Shown: positions 8,466-15,944, numbered from the stretch's first letter. The stretch: DNA of 64,000 bases from an uncultured Eubacteriales bacterium (GCA_948607205.1 CAPERS010000005.1:1-64000); one strand, 5' to 3'. Translations and numbers: made by a program. The notes: generated from the sequence alone by a model not told the origin.

Positions 8466-8512
8466 AGTTAAACTCAAAAAATAAATTTCCTATTATATTA
8501 GAAAGAGGCAAG

Positions 8513-9349
8513 ATGAGGTGTTATGACTGCCCACGAATGTGTGGTGTTGACCGTGAGAGTGCAAAAGGTTTTTGCGGTGAAAAAAGCAAAATTCGTGTTG
8601 CAAAGATAATTGAAAATTTTATGTGGGAAGAGCCATATGTGAGCGGACAAAAAGGCACGCTTGCAATCTTTTTTTCAGGTTGCTCTTTGAGATGTGAGTT
8701 TTGTCAAAATTATGAAATTTCGCATATCAGCAAGGGTGATGAATTCTCGCTATCTGAGTTTGCAAAACTGCTTCAAAGTTTTGACTATTCAAAGTTTGAC
8801 ACTGTTGATTTTATCACGCCGACACATTTTTCGTCAGCACTTTATGAGGCTCTTTCAATTTTCAAGCCACCTGTTCCTGTTGTTTGGAACACAAGTGGTT
8901 ATGAGCGAACACAAACGCTTCAAAAACTTTTGCCTTGCGTCGATGTCTTTCTCTTTGACCTCAAATTCTTTTCGGCAGAACTTTCCAAAAGGCTGGCAAA
9001 GGCGGAGGACTATTTTTCTGTCGCCTCAGAAGCTGTCAAGTTTGCTATTAATGCCAAGCCTAACATTATCGAAAACAATATAATGAAACAAGGCGTTATT
9101 GTCAGGCATTTGGTTTTGCCGGATGAGGTTAAAGACAGTTTTAAAGTTTTAGATTTCCTAGCCGAATGCGGAAAGCCAGTTATAAGTCTTATGCAACAGT
9201 TCACACCAACTGGAAGAGGTGAGAAAAACAGAAAACTCAATCGGCTTGAATTTAAGTCAGTGCTGGCGCACGCTGAAAAACTTGGGCTAACGCAAGGGTT
9301 TTATCAAAGCGAAGGTTGCGCCGACCAAACTTTCATACCAAAGTTTTAA
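8513..9349 (+). CDS. Radical-SAM protein of the PflX-like (COG1313) branch
   Basis: A 278-residue protein. The N-terminal cysteine motif CYDCPRMCGVDR (residues 3-14) and GFCGE precede GTLAIFFSGCSLRCEFCQNY, whose Cx3Cx2C binds the SAM iron-sulfur cluster. This arrangement is typical of the PflA-like proteins of unknown substrate in COG1313. The ATG at 8513 has AGAGG 4 nt upstream. A GTG at 8462 overlapping the previous stop (GTGA) would add 17 residues and cannot be excluded. It is co-transcribed with the Smr gene. No obvious glycyl-radical partner is adjacent, and pflB already has its own activase. Confidence 0.85.
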   Translation: MRCYDCPRMCGVDRESAKGFCGEKSKIRVAKIIENFMWEEPYVSGQKGTLAIFFSGCSLRCEFCQNYEISHISKGDEFSLSEFAKLLQSFDYSKFDTVDFITPTHFSSALYEALSIFKPPVPVVWNTSGYERTQTLQKLLPCVDVFLFDLKFFSAELSKRLAKAEDYFSVASEAVKFAINAKPNIIENNIMKQGVIVRHLVLPDEVKDSFKVLDFLAECGKPVISLMQQFTPTGRGEKNRKLNRLEFKSVLAHAEKLGLTQGFYQSEGCADQTFIPKF

Positions 9350-9354
9350 TATGT

Positions 9355-9383
9355 TTGACATTTGTTAAAAAAATGGTTACAAT
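9355..9383 (+). promoter_or_regulatory. Promoter of the 9404 gene
   Basis: TTGACA (9355-9360), a 17-bp spacer and TACAAT (9378-9383). TGAGG at about 9394-9398 serves the ATG at 9404. Confidence 0.85.
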
Positions 9384-9403
9384 AATTTAAAAGTGAGGAA
9401 AGC

Positions 9404-9706
9404 ATGGGTGCATATTCAAGTTATTTAAAGAAAAAACTTAACAGGTCACGCGTTATGGGCATGATTGCCAGCATGATTGCCATAGTTTTGGTTGTGCTAT
9501 ACTTTCTTGGTATTGCTGACCAATGGTTTTCTGTTATCAACATTTCCTATCTGCTCGGCATGGCTTTTTCAAGCAATGTGACATGTCAAGATATCAAAAT
9601 TGGTTCACCATGGCAAAAATTTAATGCTGCGCTCTCTGTGTTTTTCTATCTTTTTGCAATAGCGCTCATGATTTATGCTTTTGTCTGTGGCGGAATATCT
9701 TTTTAA
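9404..9706 (+). CDS. Small membrane protein, unrecognised
   Basis: A 100-residue protein with a basic N terminus (KKKLNRSR) and three hydrophobic stretches: about residues 17-36 (MGMIASMIAIVLVVLYFLG), a weaker one at about 41-53 (VINISYLLGMAFS), and about 75-97 (ALSVFFYLFAIALMIYAFV). The intervening loop holds a single Cys (TCQD). It has a consensus promoter and its own terminator, so it is an independent unit. I do not recognise a family. Confidence 0.65.
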   Translation: MGAYSSYLKKKLNRSRVMGMIASMIAIVLVVLYFLGIADQWFSVINISYLLGMAFSSNVTCQDIKIGSPWQKFNAALSVFFYLFAIALMIYAFVCGGISF

Positions 9707-9744
9707 GCACTTGAAAAGTTTATAATAAAGGTTATTAATTTTAA

Positions 9745-9773
9745 AAAACTTAGCAACAAAAATGCTAAGTTTT
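9745..9773. terminator. Bidirectional terminator
   Basis: AAAACTTAGCA (9745-9755) pairs with TGCTAAGTTTT (9763-9773) around ACAAAAA, with further T and A on each side. It lies between converging genes. Confidence 0.85.
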
Positions 9774-9818
9774 TATATTTACAAGAAACGATAATTAAAG
9801 TGATATAATTTACAAAAC

Positions 9819-11186
9819 TTATTTTCTGTATGCTTCTATGCGGTGGATATATGACTTGGTTCGGTCCATTCCGCGAAAGGTTTGTTTGAATGATGAGGTG
9901 GCGGTGTCGTAGGTGTAAATTCCAGTGTAAGAAGGTTGAACTTTTGAAATCTTTGGAACGACTGAAACTTTGAAAAATGCAATGGTAGAACAAGTCATGT
10001 TGGACGTTACGATTGTGTAGTCTGTTCTAAGGCGGTTTTCAAGAGGCATATCAATAAGTCCTTGAACACCGTTGACAACGGCATAAAGGCGAAGATAACT
10101 GTAATCGGCAAAATTAAATGGCAATGTGTCAGTTCCACCAATGCCATCTGTGAAGCCGTGGTTGATGTTTGCGTCAGTGCTGTCTTTGTCATACAGAAGG
10201 TCATAGCTAACAAGATTGTTAACAGACGTTGTCAAGGATGAAAGTTTCTTTTCAATCTCAGCCATTCTTGTTGCATTGGCAGTGTTCTGAGTTGTTATTG
10301 TTTCAATGCTTGATGAGTAACTGTTGACTTTCAAATTGATTGCCGTCAAACTTGACTTGGTGGAATCAATTTGGCTTTGAAATGAGTTGACTGTGGTTTG
10401 AAGGGAGGCGAACTCTGAAGGAATGTCTTTGACGTCGTTGAATGCATTTTCAATTGTGCTGAACTTTGAACTCATGGCGTCAACGGAATCTGAAAGAACT
10501 TTGACATTTTGATTTATTGCGGTCATGCTTGCACGAGTTGAATCGAGAGTGTTTGAAAGTGTCGAATATGAATTTTCTAGGGAGACAATTGCCTCACTGT
10601 TTGTGTTGGCAGTAAGGGCTATATTGGTCATGCTTGAACGCGTCGATTCAAGAGTTGTTGAAAGCGTTTCGATATTGTCAAGATTCTTATATATATTTCT
10701 TTCATTTTCTAAAACTGCTTTATTAGTGTTGGCTATAGAATTTTCAATTGATTTAAACATCTCAAACTGTTCATTCAGAGTGTTATATATTGTATCTTTG
10801 TTATCCTTCAATGTCTCAATTTCTTGAGTATGTGTTGAAAGCATAGTTGTGTTTTCGTCAACAAAATATTTCAGGCTGTCAATGTCGAGAGTCATCTGTT
10901 CCAGCGATAAAGAAATTTTTTTCATATCACTTGTCAGTTTGTCAATATAATAACTGTTCGAGTTAGCAAGTGATTCAACATCATTAAGTCTTTCAAAAAC
11001 AGTGAGGATATTGTTGTGGGTGTCTTTGACTTTGTCAGCAAGTTCGCTAAGTTTTTTGACAATGTCACTTCCTCCAACGCTCGCCAAAATTTCCTCTTTA
11101 AGTTTTGGCAATTGCTTTTTGACTAAATGCCAAATCTCCTTTTCAATTTGCTCTATTGCGCTTGCAATCATATCTAAATTTTGCAT
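9819..11186 (-). CDS. Long coiled-coil, fibre-like protein
   Basis: A 455-residue protein. Residues 1-330 are almost continuous heptad-like coiled coil rich in Asn, Ser, Thr and Leu. They include repeats around STRSSMTNIA, STRASMTAIN and STKSSLTAIN, each about 45-70 residues apart. Residues about 340-455 form a beta-rich, Tyr-rich globular end (YLRLYAVVNGVQGLIDMP, FKVSVVPKI, YIHRIEAYRK). A trimeric stalk with a terminal knob, as in phage tail fibres and adhesins, is the natural reading. There is no signal peptide, and no other phage genes are near. AAAGGAG lies 7 nt before the ATG, and TTGAAA-17-TAAAAT lies upstream. Confidence 0.7.
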   Translation of the reverse strand: MQNLDMIASAIEQIEKEIWHLVKKQLPKLKEEILASVGGSDIVKKLSELADKVKDTHNNILTVFERLNDVESLANSNSYYIDKLTSDMKKISLSLEQMTLDIDSLKYFVDENTTMLSTHTQEIETLKDNKDTIYNTLNEQFEMFKSIENSIANTNKAVLENERNIYKNLDNIETLSTTLESTRSSMTNIALTANTNSEAIVSLENSYSTLSNTLDSTRASMTAINQNVKVLSDSVDAMSSKFSTIENAFNDVKDIPSEFASLQTTVNSFQSQIDSTKSSLTAINLKVNSYSSSIETITTQNTANATRMAEIEKKLSSLTTSVNNLVSYDLLYDKDSTDANINHGFTDGIGGTDTLPFNFADYSYLRLYAVVNGVQGLIDMPLENRLRTDYTIVTSNMTCSTIAFFKVSVVPKISKVQPSYTGIYTYDTATSSFKQTFRGMDRTKSYIHRIEAYRK

Positions 11187-11206
11187 AAAAAAACTCCTTT
11201 GCCAAC

Positions 11207-11235
11207 ATTTTACAAAGGATGTTTCTTGTTTTCAA
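11207..11235 (-). promoter_or_regulatory. Promoter of the coiled-coil gene
   Basis: On the minus strand TTGAAA (11230-11235), a 17-bp spacer and TAAAAT (11207-11212), followed by AAAGGAG. Confidence 0.65.
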
Positions 11236-11252
11236 CATTCACTGCCATATTT

Positions 11253-11867
11253 TTATTTCATTTCACCACTTTTTGATTTTTTTGTCTTGCTTTTCTTGAT
11301 AAAAACAACTGCCAATATGATTGTGACAAGGGCAATGATGATTGTTATCGCGGTGATAAGTGCACTGCTGATACCATATGCTTTGATGTCTTTGGTCGCA
11401 ATAAGTCCATAGAAAAGTGAGCCGTTGTCTAGCACAAATGATATTGCTGTCATCTTCTCTTTTCCGTCAAAACCACCATAGATAAAAATCTCTTGACCTT
11501 GTTTAACTTTATGCCCAGATTCTGTGCCGTCAACATTAAAAATTTTGCTCTCAGTTGCAATAACTGTTCCGTTGAACACTGGATAAACATCTTGACCGCT
11601 TTTGTTTGATGTGACATAAAATTTGAAAACATATCCTTCACTTTCTTCGTTTTCGACTTTGAAAAAGTCACCTTTTTCTTCAATAAATGTCAGTTTGTCA
11701 CCATGGTGAAAGACAACTGGTTTTCCGTCGGTGTCTGTCACTATTGAAGAAAAATCAGCAGTCTGATAAAGCGTGCAGACGGTTGAAATAACCGATAAAG
11801 TTTCGCCAGAAGAAGTTGGCGACATAAAAGTCAATAAAGATAGAACAGCGCATAAAAGAAATTTCAT
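11253..11867 (-). CDS. SH3-like exported protein with C-terminal membrane anchor
   Basis: A 204-residue protein. The frame can be opened at 11906, but that ATG lies upstream of the -35 box, so the start is the ATG at 11867 (MKFLLCAVLSLLTFMS), which begins a signal peptide. The body resembles SH3b domains (TLYQTADFSSIV, GDKLTFIEEKGDFFKVENEE, EGYVFKFYV). A single membrane helix (about residues 165-190) and a Lys-rich tail (KKSKTKKSKSGEMK) anchor it, giving type I topology. It probably binds cell-wall or other envelope components. The mRNA appears leaderless. A DnaA-box array lies just upstream. Confidence 0.7.
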   Translation of the reverse strand: MKFLLCAVLSLLTFMSPTSSGETLSVISTVCTLYQTADFSSIVTDTDGKPVVFHHGDKLTFIEEKGDFFKVENEESEGYVFKFYVTSNKSGQDVYPVFNGTVIATESKIFNVDGTESGHKVKQGQEIFIYGGFDGKEKMTAISFVLDNGSLFYGLIATKDIKAYGISSALITAITIIIALVTIILAVVFIKKSKTKKSKSGEMK

Positions 11868-11873
11868 ATTTTT

Positions 11874-11902
11874 ATTATCAATTTTTTTGGCAGTTTTGTC
11901 AA
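11874..11902 (-). promoter_or_regulatory. Leaderless promoter of the SH3-like gene
   Basis: TTGACA (11897-11902), a 17-bp spacer and GATAAT (11874-11879) on the minus strand. Six bases (AAAAAT) separate the -10 from the ATG at 11867, so +1 should be the A of the start codon. There is no SD site. Confidence 0.75.
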
Positions 11903-11953
11903 GCAATTTTTAATTCTAAAAAGGTAGTATTTTTCTAAAAAAACTTAAAGCTG

Positions 11954-12058
11954 TGTGGATAACTGTCCTTGAAATGTGGATAACTTGGCGCTTGAATGTG
12001 GATAATTCGCTTGAATTTGTGGATTTCTGCCTAATTGCTGTGGATAAAATGTGGATAA
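11954..12058. other. Array of six helically phased DnaA boxes
   Basis: TGTGGATAA (reverse complement of the DnaA box TTATCCACA) occurs at 11954, 11975, 11997, 12039 and 12050, with a one-base variant TGTGGATTT at 12018. All are on the same strand. The steps are 21, 22, 21, 21 and 11 bp, i.e. two or one helical turns, so all boxes face the same side of the DNA. The first spacers share CTTGAA. The array sits between the terminator of the HD-domain gene and the promoter of the SH3-like gene. It could be a replication origin, a DnaA-titration or reactivation site, or a DnaA-controlled promoter. Confidence 0.85.
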
Positions 12059-12060
12059 GT

Positions 12061-12085
12061 ATAAAAACGCCAAAAAATTTGGCGT
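12061..12085 (-). terminator. Terminator of the kinase-pnuC-HD operon
   Basis: ACGCCAAA (12067-12074) pairs with TTTGGCGT (12078-12085). Read on the minus strand the hairpin is followed by TTTTTA. Confidence 0.75.
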
Positions 12086-12127
12086 AGTTGACTTTTTTAA
12101 AGAGAATAAAGTTTTCGTTTATTAGGT

Positions 12128-12874
12128 TTAAAGCAGTTCTATATATTTTTTCTTCAAGTCAACAACTGCATTTTTGAAAAATTGTTTATCTTTTTTGTTT
12201 AGATATTGTGAAAAGGTTTCGAACATAATGTCGATATAGTTGTTATTTAAAACCTCTTCGCGTAAGAAATTGTAGGTGAGGTTATAGCAACCTGAAATGC
12301 GAATCAAGCACCTATCAAGTTTTGTTATCGGTGTGAACCAAGTAAGTGGTTTGAAATCAATAAAGTCTTGATATATCTGTTCAGTCACGCCATCCTTGTC
12401 AACGAGAATTGGCTGTGCGCCATTTGCAGTTGTTATGATGTTTGAAAAAGTGTCGGCATTTTTGATAAGTTCAACAAACAAAAGGCAATCTTTATCGTTT
12501 TCAGTGTATGGCTTGTTGTGAAATTTGGCGCAAGTTTTTAAAACCTCGAATCTCTTTTTGCTTAAGTATAATTTTTTATAGTCCCAGCCAGATAAAATTT
12601 CAAAAGATTTATCGCCATGGTCAACGCTTTTATTGTCGTCATAAGTTTGAAATTCTTCCCACTGTTTGAATCTCCCAATGTCATGCAAGAGTCCAACGAG
12701 ATATGCGAAATGCCTATCCTTTTCGCATAAACCAAGTTTGCATGCAATTTTGAAAGATGTGGTTGCAACATCGAAACTGTGAATAATTTTACGAAGTATA
12801 TTTGAATTTTCAGTGTCAAAATTGTTGACAAAATCCCAAAAAATTTTGTTATAATCTTGTATTATAAGTTTCAT
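12128..12874 (-). CDS. HD-domain phosphohydrolase
   Basis: A 248-residue soluble protein with the HD metal-binding signature: H32 (IIHSFDVA), H64-D65 (GLLHDIGRFKQW) and H87 (VDHGDKS), with a later Asp (NADTFSN). Enzymes of this class remove phosphate from nucleotides or related small molecules. It is the last gene of a three-gene operon after a P-loop kinase and PnuC, 8 bp downstream of pnuC. The context suggests a substrate linked to pyridine nucleotides or nucleosides. GAGGAG lies 5 nt before the ATG. Confidence 0.85.
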   Translation of the reverse strand: MKLIIQDYNKIFWDFVNNFDTENSNILRKIIHSFDVATTSFKIACKLGLCEKDRHFAYLVGLLHDIGRFKQWEEFQTYDDNKSVDHGDKSFEILSGWDYKKLYLSKKRFEVLKTCAKFHNKPYTENDKDCLLFVELIKNADTFSNIITTANGAQPILVDKDGVTEQIYQDFIDFKPLTWFTPITKLDRCLIRISGCYNLTYNFLREEVLNNNYIDIMFETFSQYLNKKDKQFFKNAVVDLKKKYIELL

Positions 12875-12882
12875 ATTTCTCC

Positions 12883-13626
12883 TCAGTTTTCCTCTTTATT
12901 GTTTTCGATTAATACCTTTTCGCCAGTTTGATTTTTATTGCCAATGTTTTGCTTTCTTTCTTGAATTTTCCAGTGAATAAAGCCGTAGATATCATTGATA
13001 AGAAAGATTCCAAAAGATAATGCGGTTGGCAAGAATGCAATTCCTGAATTTATCACAACCATCGTCCACAGCACAATGAGAATTATGTCGTTTGCAACAA
13101 ATGCAAGAGCATAGTAACTGCAACGGCGAAGTATGAGATATGACGCAACGACAGATGTGATAAGTGAAAGGGTGCTTATTATAAGTTCACTGGTGTTAAG
13201 CGCACGTAAAAGAAAATAGAATGCCACAGTTGCACAGATTGCGCCAATAAAAAGATAAAGATATTCAATACCTTTAATTTTGTTCACCTGAACAGTGCTG
13301 GTGTTTTCTTTATTTTTGTTTCTAAGCCAAGACACGATTGATGCGACTGCGATAGGAATCATCAGTCCGATATATATTATCGCCTCACCATAATAATGCT
13401 GAAGAACTGATATGATTGAATAGATTATGTTGTAAGCGATATTGATAAAAGGCGCAAAAACGAGTCCTTTTGCAACGGTCATAACTGACACTACGCCAAC
13501 GAGTGAAACAACATATGAAAACCAGTTGCGGTCTGGCGTGAATGCGAAACAAAGACTCAGTCCAATCAAACTTAAAGCCAAAAATACAATTTCGAACCAG
13601 TTCCAGTTTTTTAAAAATTTTTTCAT
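12883..13626 (-). CDS. pnuC: Nicotinamide riboside/nucleotide transporter PnuC
   Basis: A 247-residue membrane protein with seven or eight hydrophobic segments. Family features include NWFEIVFLALSLIG at the start, the conserved FAPFINIAYNIIYSIISVLQHYYGEAIIY region, and the C-terminal block YYALAFVANDIILIVLWTM. PnuC takes up nicotinamide riboside for NAD synthesis; trapping normally needs a cytosolic kinase. A P-loop kinase is encoded immediately upstream and an HD phosphohydrolase downstream. The stop of the kinase lies 9 bp from the pnuC start, so the genes are transcriptionally linked. Confidence 0.88.
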   Translation of the reverse strand: MKKFLKNWNWFEIVFLALSLIGLSLCFAFTPDRNWFSYVVSLVGVVSVMTVAKGLVFAPFINIAYNIIYSIISVLQHYYGEAIIYIGLMIPIAVASIVSWLRNKNKENTSTVQVNKIKGIEYLYLFIGAICATVAFYFLLRALNTSELIISTLSLITSVVASYLILRRCSYYALAFVANDIILIVLWTMVVINSGIAFLPTALSFGIFLINDIYGFIHWKIQERKQNIGNKNQTGEKVLIENNKEEN

Positions 13627-13634
13627 ATTTTCAC

Positions 13635-14141
13635 CTATAACAGATTATATGCTTTGAGCGCATCAAGCAAAAACTTTCCGTCTGGAATGATAAGTTGTTT
13701 GTATTTTGGTTTTGAAAACTCCTCGATAAAAACTGAAAAATTGTCTTTCACTTGGCTGACAAATTCGGCAGTGTTACCCCTGTCATAAAGCCTTTTTTCA
13801 ATCCATTTCCAACCAGATAGATTTGGACGAGCAATCATGTATTCAATTCCATGCTCATCAAAGAATTGAAAAATCTCTTGATTTTTAAGTCGCGGATGGC
13901 TTAACTGTATAAGGACAATGTCATACTTGTCTTTTTGCGTCAAAATTTCATCAATATAGTTTTGAGGCCAAGCAGGGTTGAGAACACGATTTTTGTTGCC
14001 CTTTCTTTCTTCTTCGGTCATGCCTGCAACGCCATTTTCAAGCCACTTGAAATATGTCGATTCAAGGTCCAACACGTTTGTATAATTTTTTCCAACGTAT
14101 GACTTTCCAACGCCAGCAAATGCTGCAATAATCTTTCCCAT
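13635..14141 (-). CDS. P-loop nucleoside/nucleotide kinase-like protein
   Basis: A 168-residue protein opening with a Walker A motif, IIAAFAGVGKSYVGK (residues 4-18). DLESTYFKW follows, with acidic residues where a substrate-binding Asp is expected. YDIVLIQLSHPRL probably forms the Walker B strand; W118 and the EKRLYDRGN segment resemble the LID of small nucleotide kinases. It is the first gene of the pnuC operon, with its own promoter. I infer phosphorylation of an imported nucleoside such as nicotinamide riboside, but the sequence alone does not show the substrate. Phage-type dNMP kinases are an alternative match. Confidence 0.65.
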   Translation of the reverse strand: MGKIIAAFAGVGKSYVGKNYTNVLDLESTYFKWLENGVAGMTEEERKGNKNRVLNPAWPQNYIDEILTQKDKYDIVLIQLSHPRLKNQEIFQFFDEHGIEYMIARPNLSGWKWIEKRLYDRGNTAEFVSQVKDNFSVFIEEFSKPKYKQLIIPDGKFLLDALKAYNLL

Positions 14142-14158
14142 TTTTCCTCCTTATTTTC

Positions 14159-14188
14159 AATATAATAAATCAACCAAAGTTTTGTCAA
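14159..14188 (-). promoter_or_regulatory. Promoter of the kinase-pnuC-HD operon
   Basis: TTGACA (14183-14188), an 18-bp spacer and TATATT (14159-14164) on the minus strand, followed by AAGGAGG before the ATG at 14141. Confidence 0.7.
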
Positions 14189-14204
14189 TTTTTTTAATTT
14201 AGTT

Positions 14205-15023
14205 TTATTGTTTTGCAATAGTATTGTCATAAGCATAGCAGGTCACTTTGCGCTTGCTGATTTTTTCAAGACAGTCCACAATCCCAGCAATGTTGGATTT
14301 CTTGCTTAAAATTGAGTTTGACAGGTTTTCATATTTTTCGTTGTAAAATCCAATGAAATACTTTTCGCAATTCAGACTTTGAGGAAACATTTTGATGTCT
14401 TGCTGGCTGTCACCACCAACGATAACCATGTGTGGCTGTTCTTTAACATGCTTTTTCAAAAACAGTTCAATGAATCTGCCTTTGTTTAATAAGAAATTTT
14501 TTATGTCAATTCCGTGACCATATTTGTCATCATAAACTTCAAAGTCAAGTTCAGTCATGTTGTTTTTGCAATAATCAAGAAAACTGAAAGACTTTTCATC
14601 GAACTGCTCGAACTCGATATTGAAATAGCTTTGGTAAAGTTTGTTCATTTCATAACCAAATTTTTCAGTTGCAAGTTTTAATTTCTGCCATTGTGCTTTT
14701 GTGAGAGGATGATTGAAATTTTTGTGAATGCAGTTTGACTTGTCAAGCGTAAATGCACCATATTCATATGCAAAACCAACTAAGATATCTTCTCTTCCTA
14801 TCTCGCAAAAAGCGTTTGAAAGAATGTTAAATCTTGTTTTGGCTTGAAATTCGTTTGTTCCAGAAACGATCATCAGTTTGACTTTTGCCGAATTTCTTTT
14901 TTCAAGTTTATCGATTGCACTTGCAAATTTTTTGAAATTGTCTTTTGAGATTTTGCCGTTTTTCACGAGTTCGTTGATTGTCATGCTCCAATCTAAAAAT
15001 ATATAAATTGTTTTATCTTTCAT
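14205..15023 (-). CDS. HAD-superfamily protein with an altered DxD motif
   Basis: A 272-residue protein starting at the ATG at 15023; the longer frame from 15059 overlaps the promoter. Motif I reads IFLDWSMT, so the nucleophile D11 is present but the second Asp, the usual acid/base, is S13. Motif II is LMIVSGTN, motif III is the Lys in NKGRFIELF, and motif IV is VIVGGDSQQDIKMF. The insert between motifs II and III fits a C2-type cap, as in Cof-type or trehalose-phosphate phosphatases. Loss of the acid/base is known in some HAD branches and suggests a different reaction. The promoter is palindromic and leaves no leader. Confidence 0.75.
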   Translation of the reverse strand: MKDKTIYIFLDWSMTINELVKNGKISKDNFKKFASAIDKLEKRNSAKVKLMIVSGTNEFQAKTRFNILSNAFCEIGREDILVGFAYEYGAFTLDKSNCIHKNFNHPLTKAQWQKLKLATEKFGYEMNKLYQSYFNIEFEQFDEKSFSFLDYCKNNMTELDFEVYDDKYGHGIDIKNFLLNKGRFIELFLKKHVKEQPHMVIVGGDSQQDIKMFPQSLNCEKYFIGFYNEKYENLSNSILSKKSNIAGIVDCLEKISKRKVTCYAYDNTIAKQ

Positions 15024-15030
15024 AAAAGCA

Positions 15031-15059
15031 AGTATAAAAAATTGACAAACTTTTGTCAA
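15031..15059 (-). promoter_or_regulatory. Leaderless promoter overlapped by a perfect palindrome
   Basis: TTGACA (15054-15059), 17 bp and TATACT (15031-15036) on the minus strand, 7 nt from the ATG at 15023 with no SD site. TTGACAAA (15042-15049) and TTTGTCAA (15052-15059) form a perfect 8+8 palindrome with a 2-bp centre that includes the -35, so a dimeric repressor could block the promoter. Confidence 0.75.
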
Positions 15060-15101
15060 CTGAATTTGTTTGTTAAAACTTTAATATTAAATTTGCCATA
15101 G

Positions 15102-15131
15102 AAAAAAGCATACCTCAGTTGATATGCTTTT
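15102..15131 (-). terminator. Terminator of the DUF4417-HNH-toxin-like operon
   Basis: AAAGCATA and TATGCTTT form the stem (15105-15112 with 15123-15130). Read on the minus strand the hairpin ends in TTTTTT. Confidence 0.8.
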
Positions 15132-15153
15132 AATAAAGTGAAATTTTTATTTA

Positions 15154-15618
15154 TTACATCCAATATCTATCTGTTGTTTCATTCCAAATATCTTTCAAAA
15201 AAGCATTGCCTATTTTTGCTTTTTCTTTAAAATCATTTTTTGTTTCAAAGGTTTGAGAATTTGTCGTGTTGGCTTCAAACATTTCAATTACATTTTTCTT
15301 ATCATTATTTGAAGTTAAAACAACTCCATAATAAGTTCCCTTATATTCAAACCGCATTTCGCTGTAACAAAATAAGGCTTCAATAAATTCGTCTATATTA
15401 GGCTCAAAAGGTTTCTTTTCTTTATAAAGTTGCTTAGCCCTATTTAAAGAAATTAAATTCGAATATATAACTTTATCTGGAAATTCGCTATACATTTTTC
15501 CATTATACCAGCCGCAATTAGAACATTCGCCTTGGTCATAGATGTCTGCCATATATCTATGACCGCAAACTGCACATCTCTTTTTAAAAATGTTATCATA
15601 TATATTTTTATTCGTCAT
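15154..15618 (-). CDS. Zinc-ribbon protein, candidate immunity partner
   Basis: A 154-residue protein. AAAGGAG 5 nt upstream fixes the ATG at 15618 rather than the longer frame from 15636. Residues 15-35 form a two-knuckle zinc ribbon: C15-AV-C18-GHRYMADIYDQGE-C32-SN-C35-GWYNG, like the CPCC-type Cys-rich domains common beside polymorphic toxins. The remaining 110 residues are mixed alpha/beta (MRFEYKGTYYGVVLTSNNDK, WNETTDRYWM). It is the last gene of a four-gene operon, 11 bp after a toxin-like gene, which is the usual place for an immunity gene. The immunity role is inferred from position. Confidence 0.65.
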   Translation of the reverse strand: MTNKNIYDNIFKKRCAVCGHRYMADIYDQGECSNCGWYNGKMYSEFPDKVIYSNLISLNRAKQLYKEKKPFEPNIDEFIEALFCYSEMRFEYKGTYYGVVLTSNNDKKNVIEMFEANTTNSQTFETKNDFKEKAKIGNAFLKDIWNETTDRYWM

Positions 15619-15629
15619 TTTTACTCCTT

Positions 15630-15944
15630 TTAACAATATGATGAATTAGTATCTTCGTTATTCGGACCTATATAAAGAGGTCTAGAATCTTTTTTAGACC
15701 AATCCCAATAGTGGTCGTGAGGATATTTATGTGGTTTTTTGGGATTTTCGTTTTTATGCTTCCAGTCTCTATCCCAGAGGTTTTCACCATTTGGTCCATA
15801 CCATCTTTGTTGTATTAATTCATTTGGATTATCAATATCATACATATCTGTCCTTGTATTTGGGTTTCCATATGAACCTGGGATATTTCGTCCTACTTTT
15901 CCAAATATTTGCTTAATACCACCACTTGGTTTACACATTCCCAT
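15630..15944 (-). CDS. Free-standing PHDH-type polymorphic-toxin domain
   Basis: A 104-residue protein resembling the C-terminal toxin tips of Rhs/WapA-type polymorphic toxins. It shows a GNPNTRTDMYD lead-in, QQRWYGPNGENLWDRDWKH, then PHKYPHDHYWDWS with H72, H76 and H78 in a likely catalytic cluster, and a Pro/Gly-rich end. Toxins with this His pattern are thought to be nucleases. It lacks any signal or delivery domain. Its ATG overlaps the stop of the HNH gene (TAATG), with AGGAGG upstream, so the two are translationally coupled. A cassette toxin or a small nuclease domain are both possible. Confidence 0.6.
   Translation of the reverse strand: MGMCKPSGGIKQIFGKVGRNIPGSYGNPNTRTDMYDIDNPNELIQQRWYGPNGENLWDRDWKHKNENPKKPHKYPHDHYWDWSKKDSRPLYIGPNNEDTNSSYC

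Noticed and set aside
8513..9349. A second pyruvate formate-lyase activase
   Set aside because: The CYDCPRMCG motif before the radical-SAM cluster places it in the COG1313-like branch, and no glycyl-radical enzyme is adjacent.
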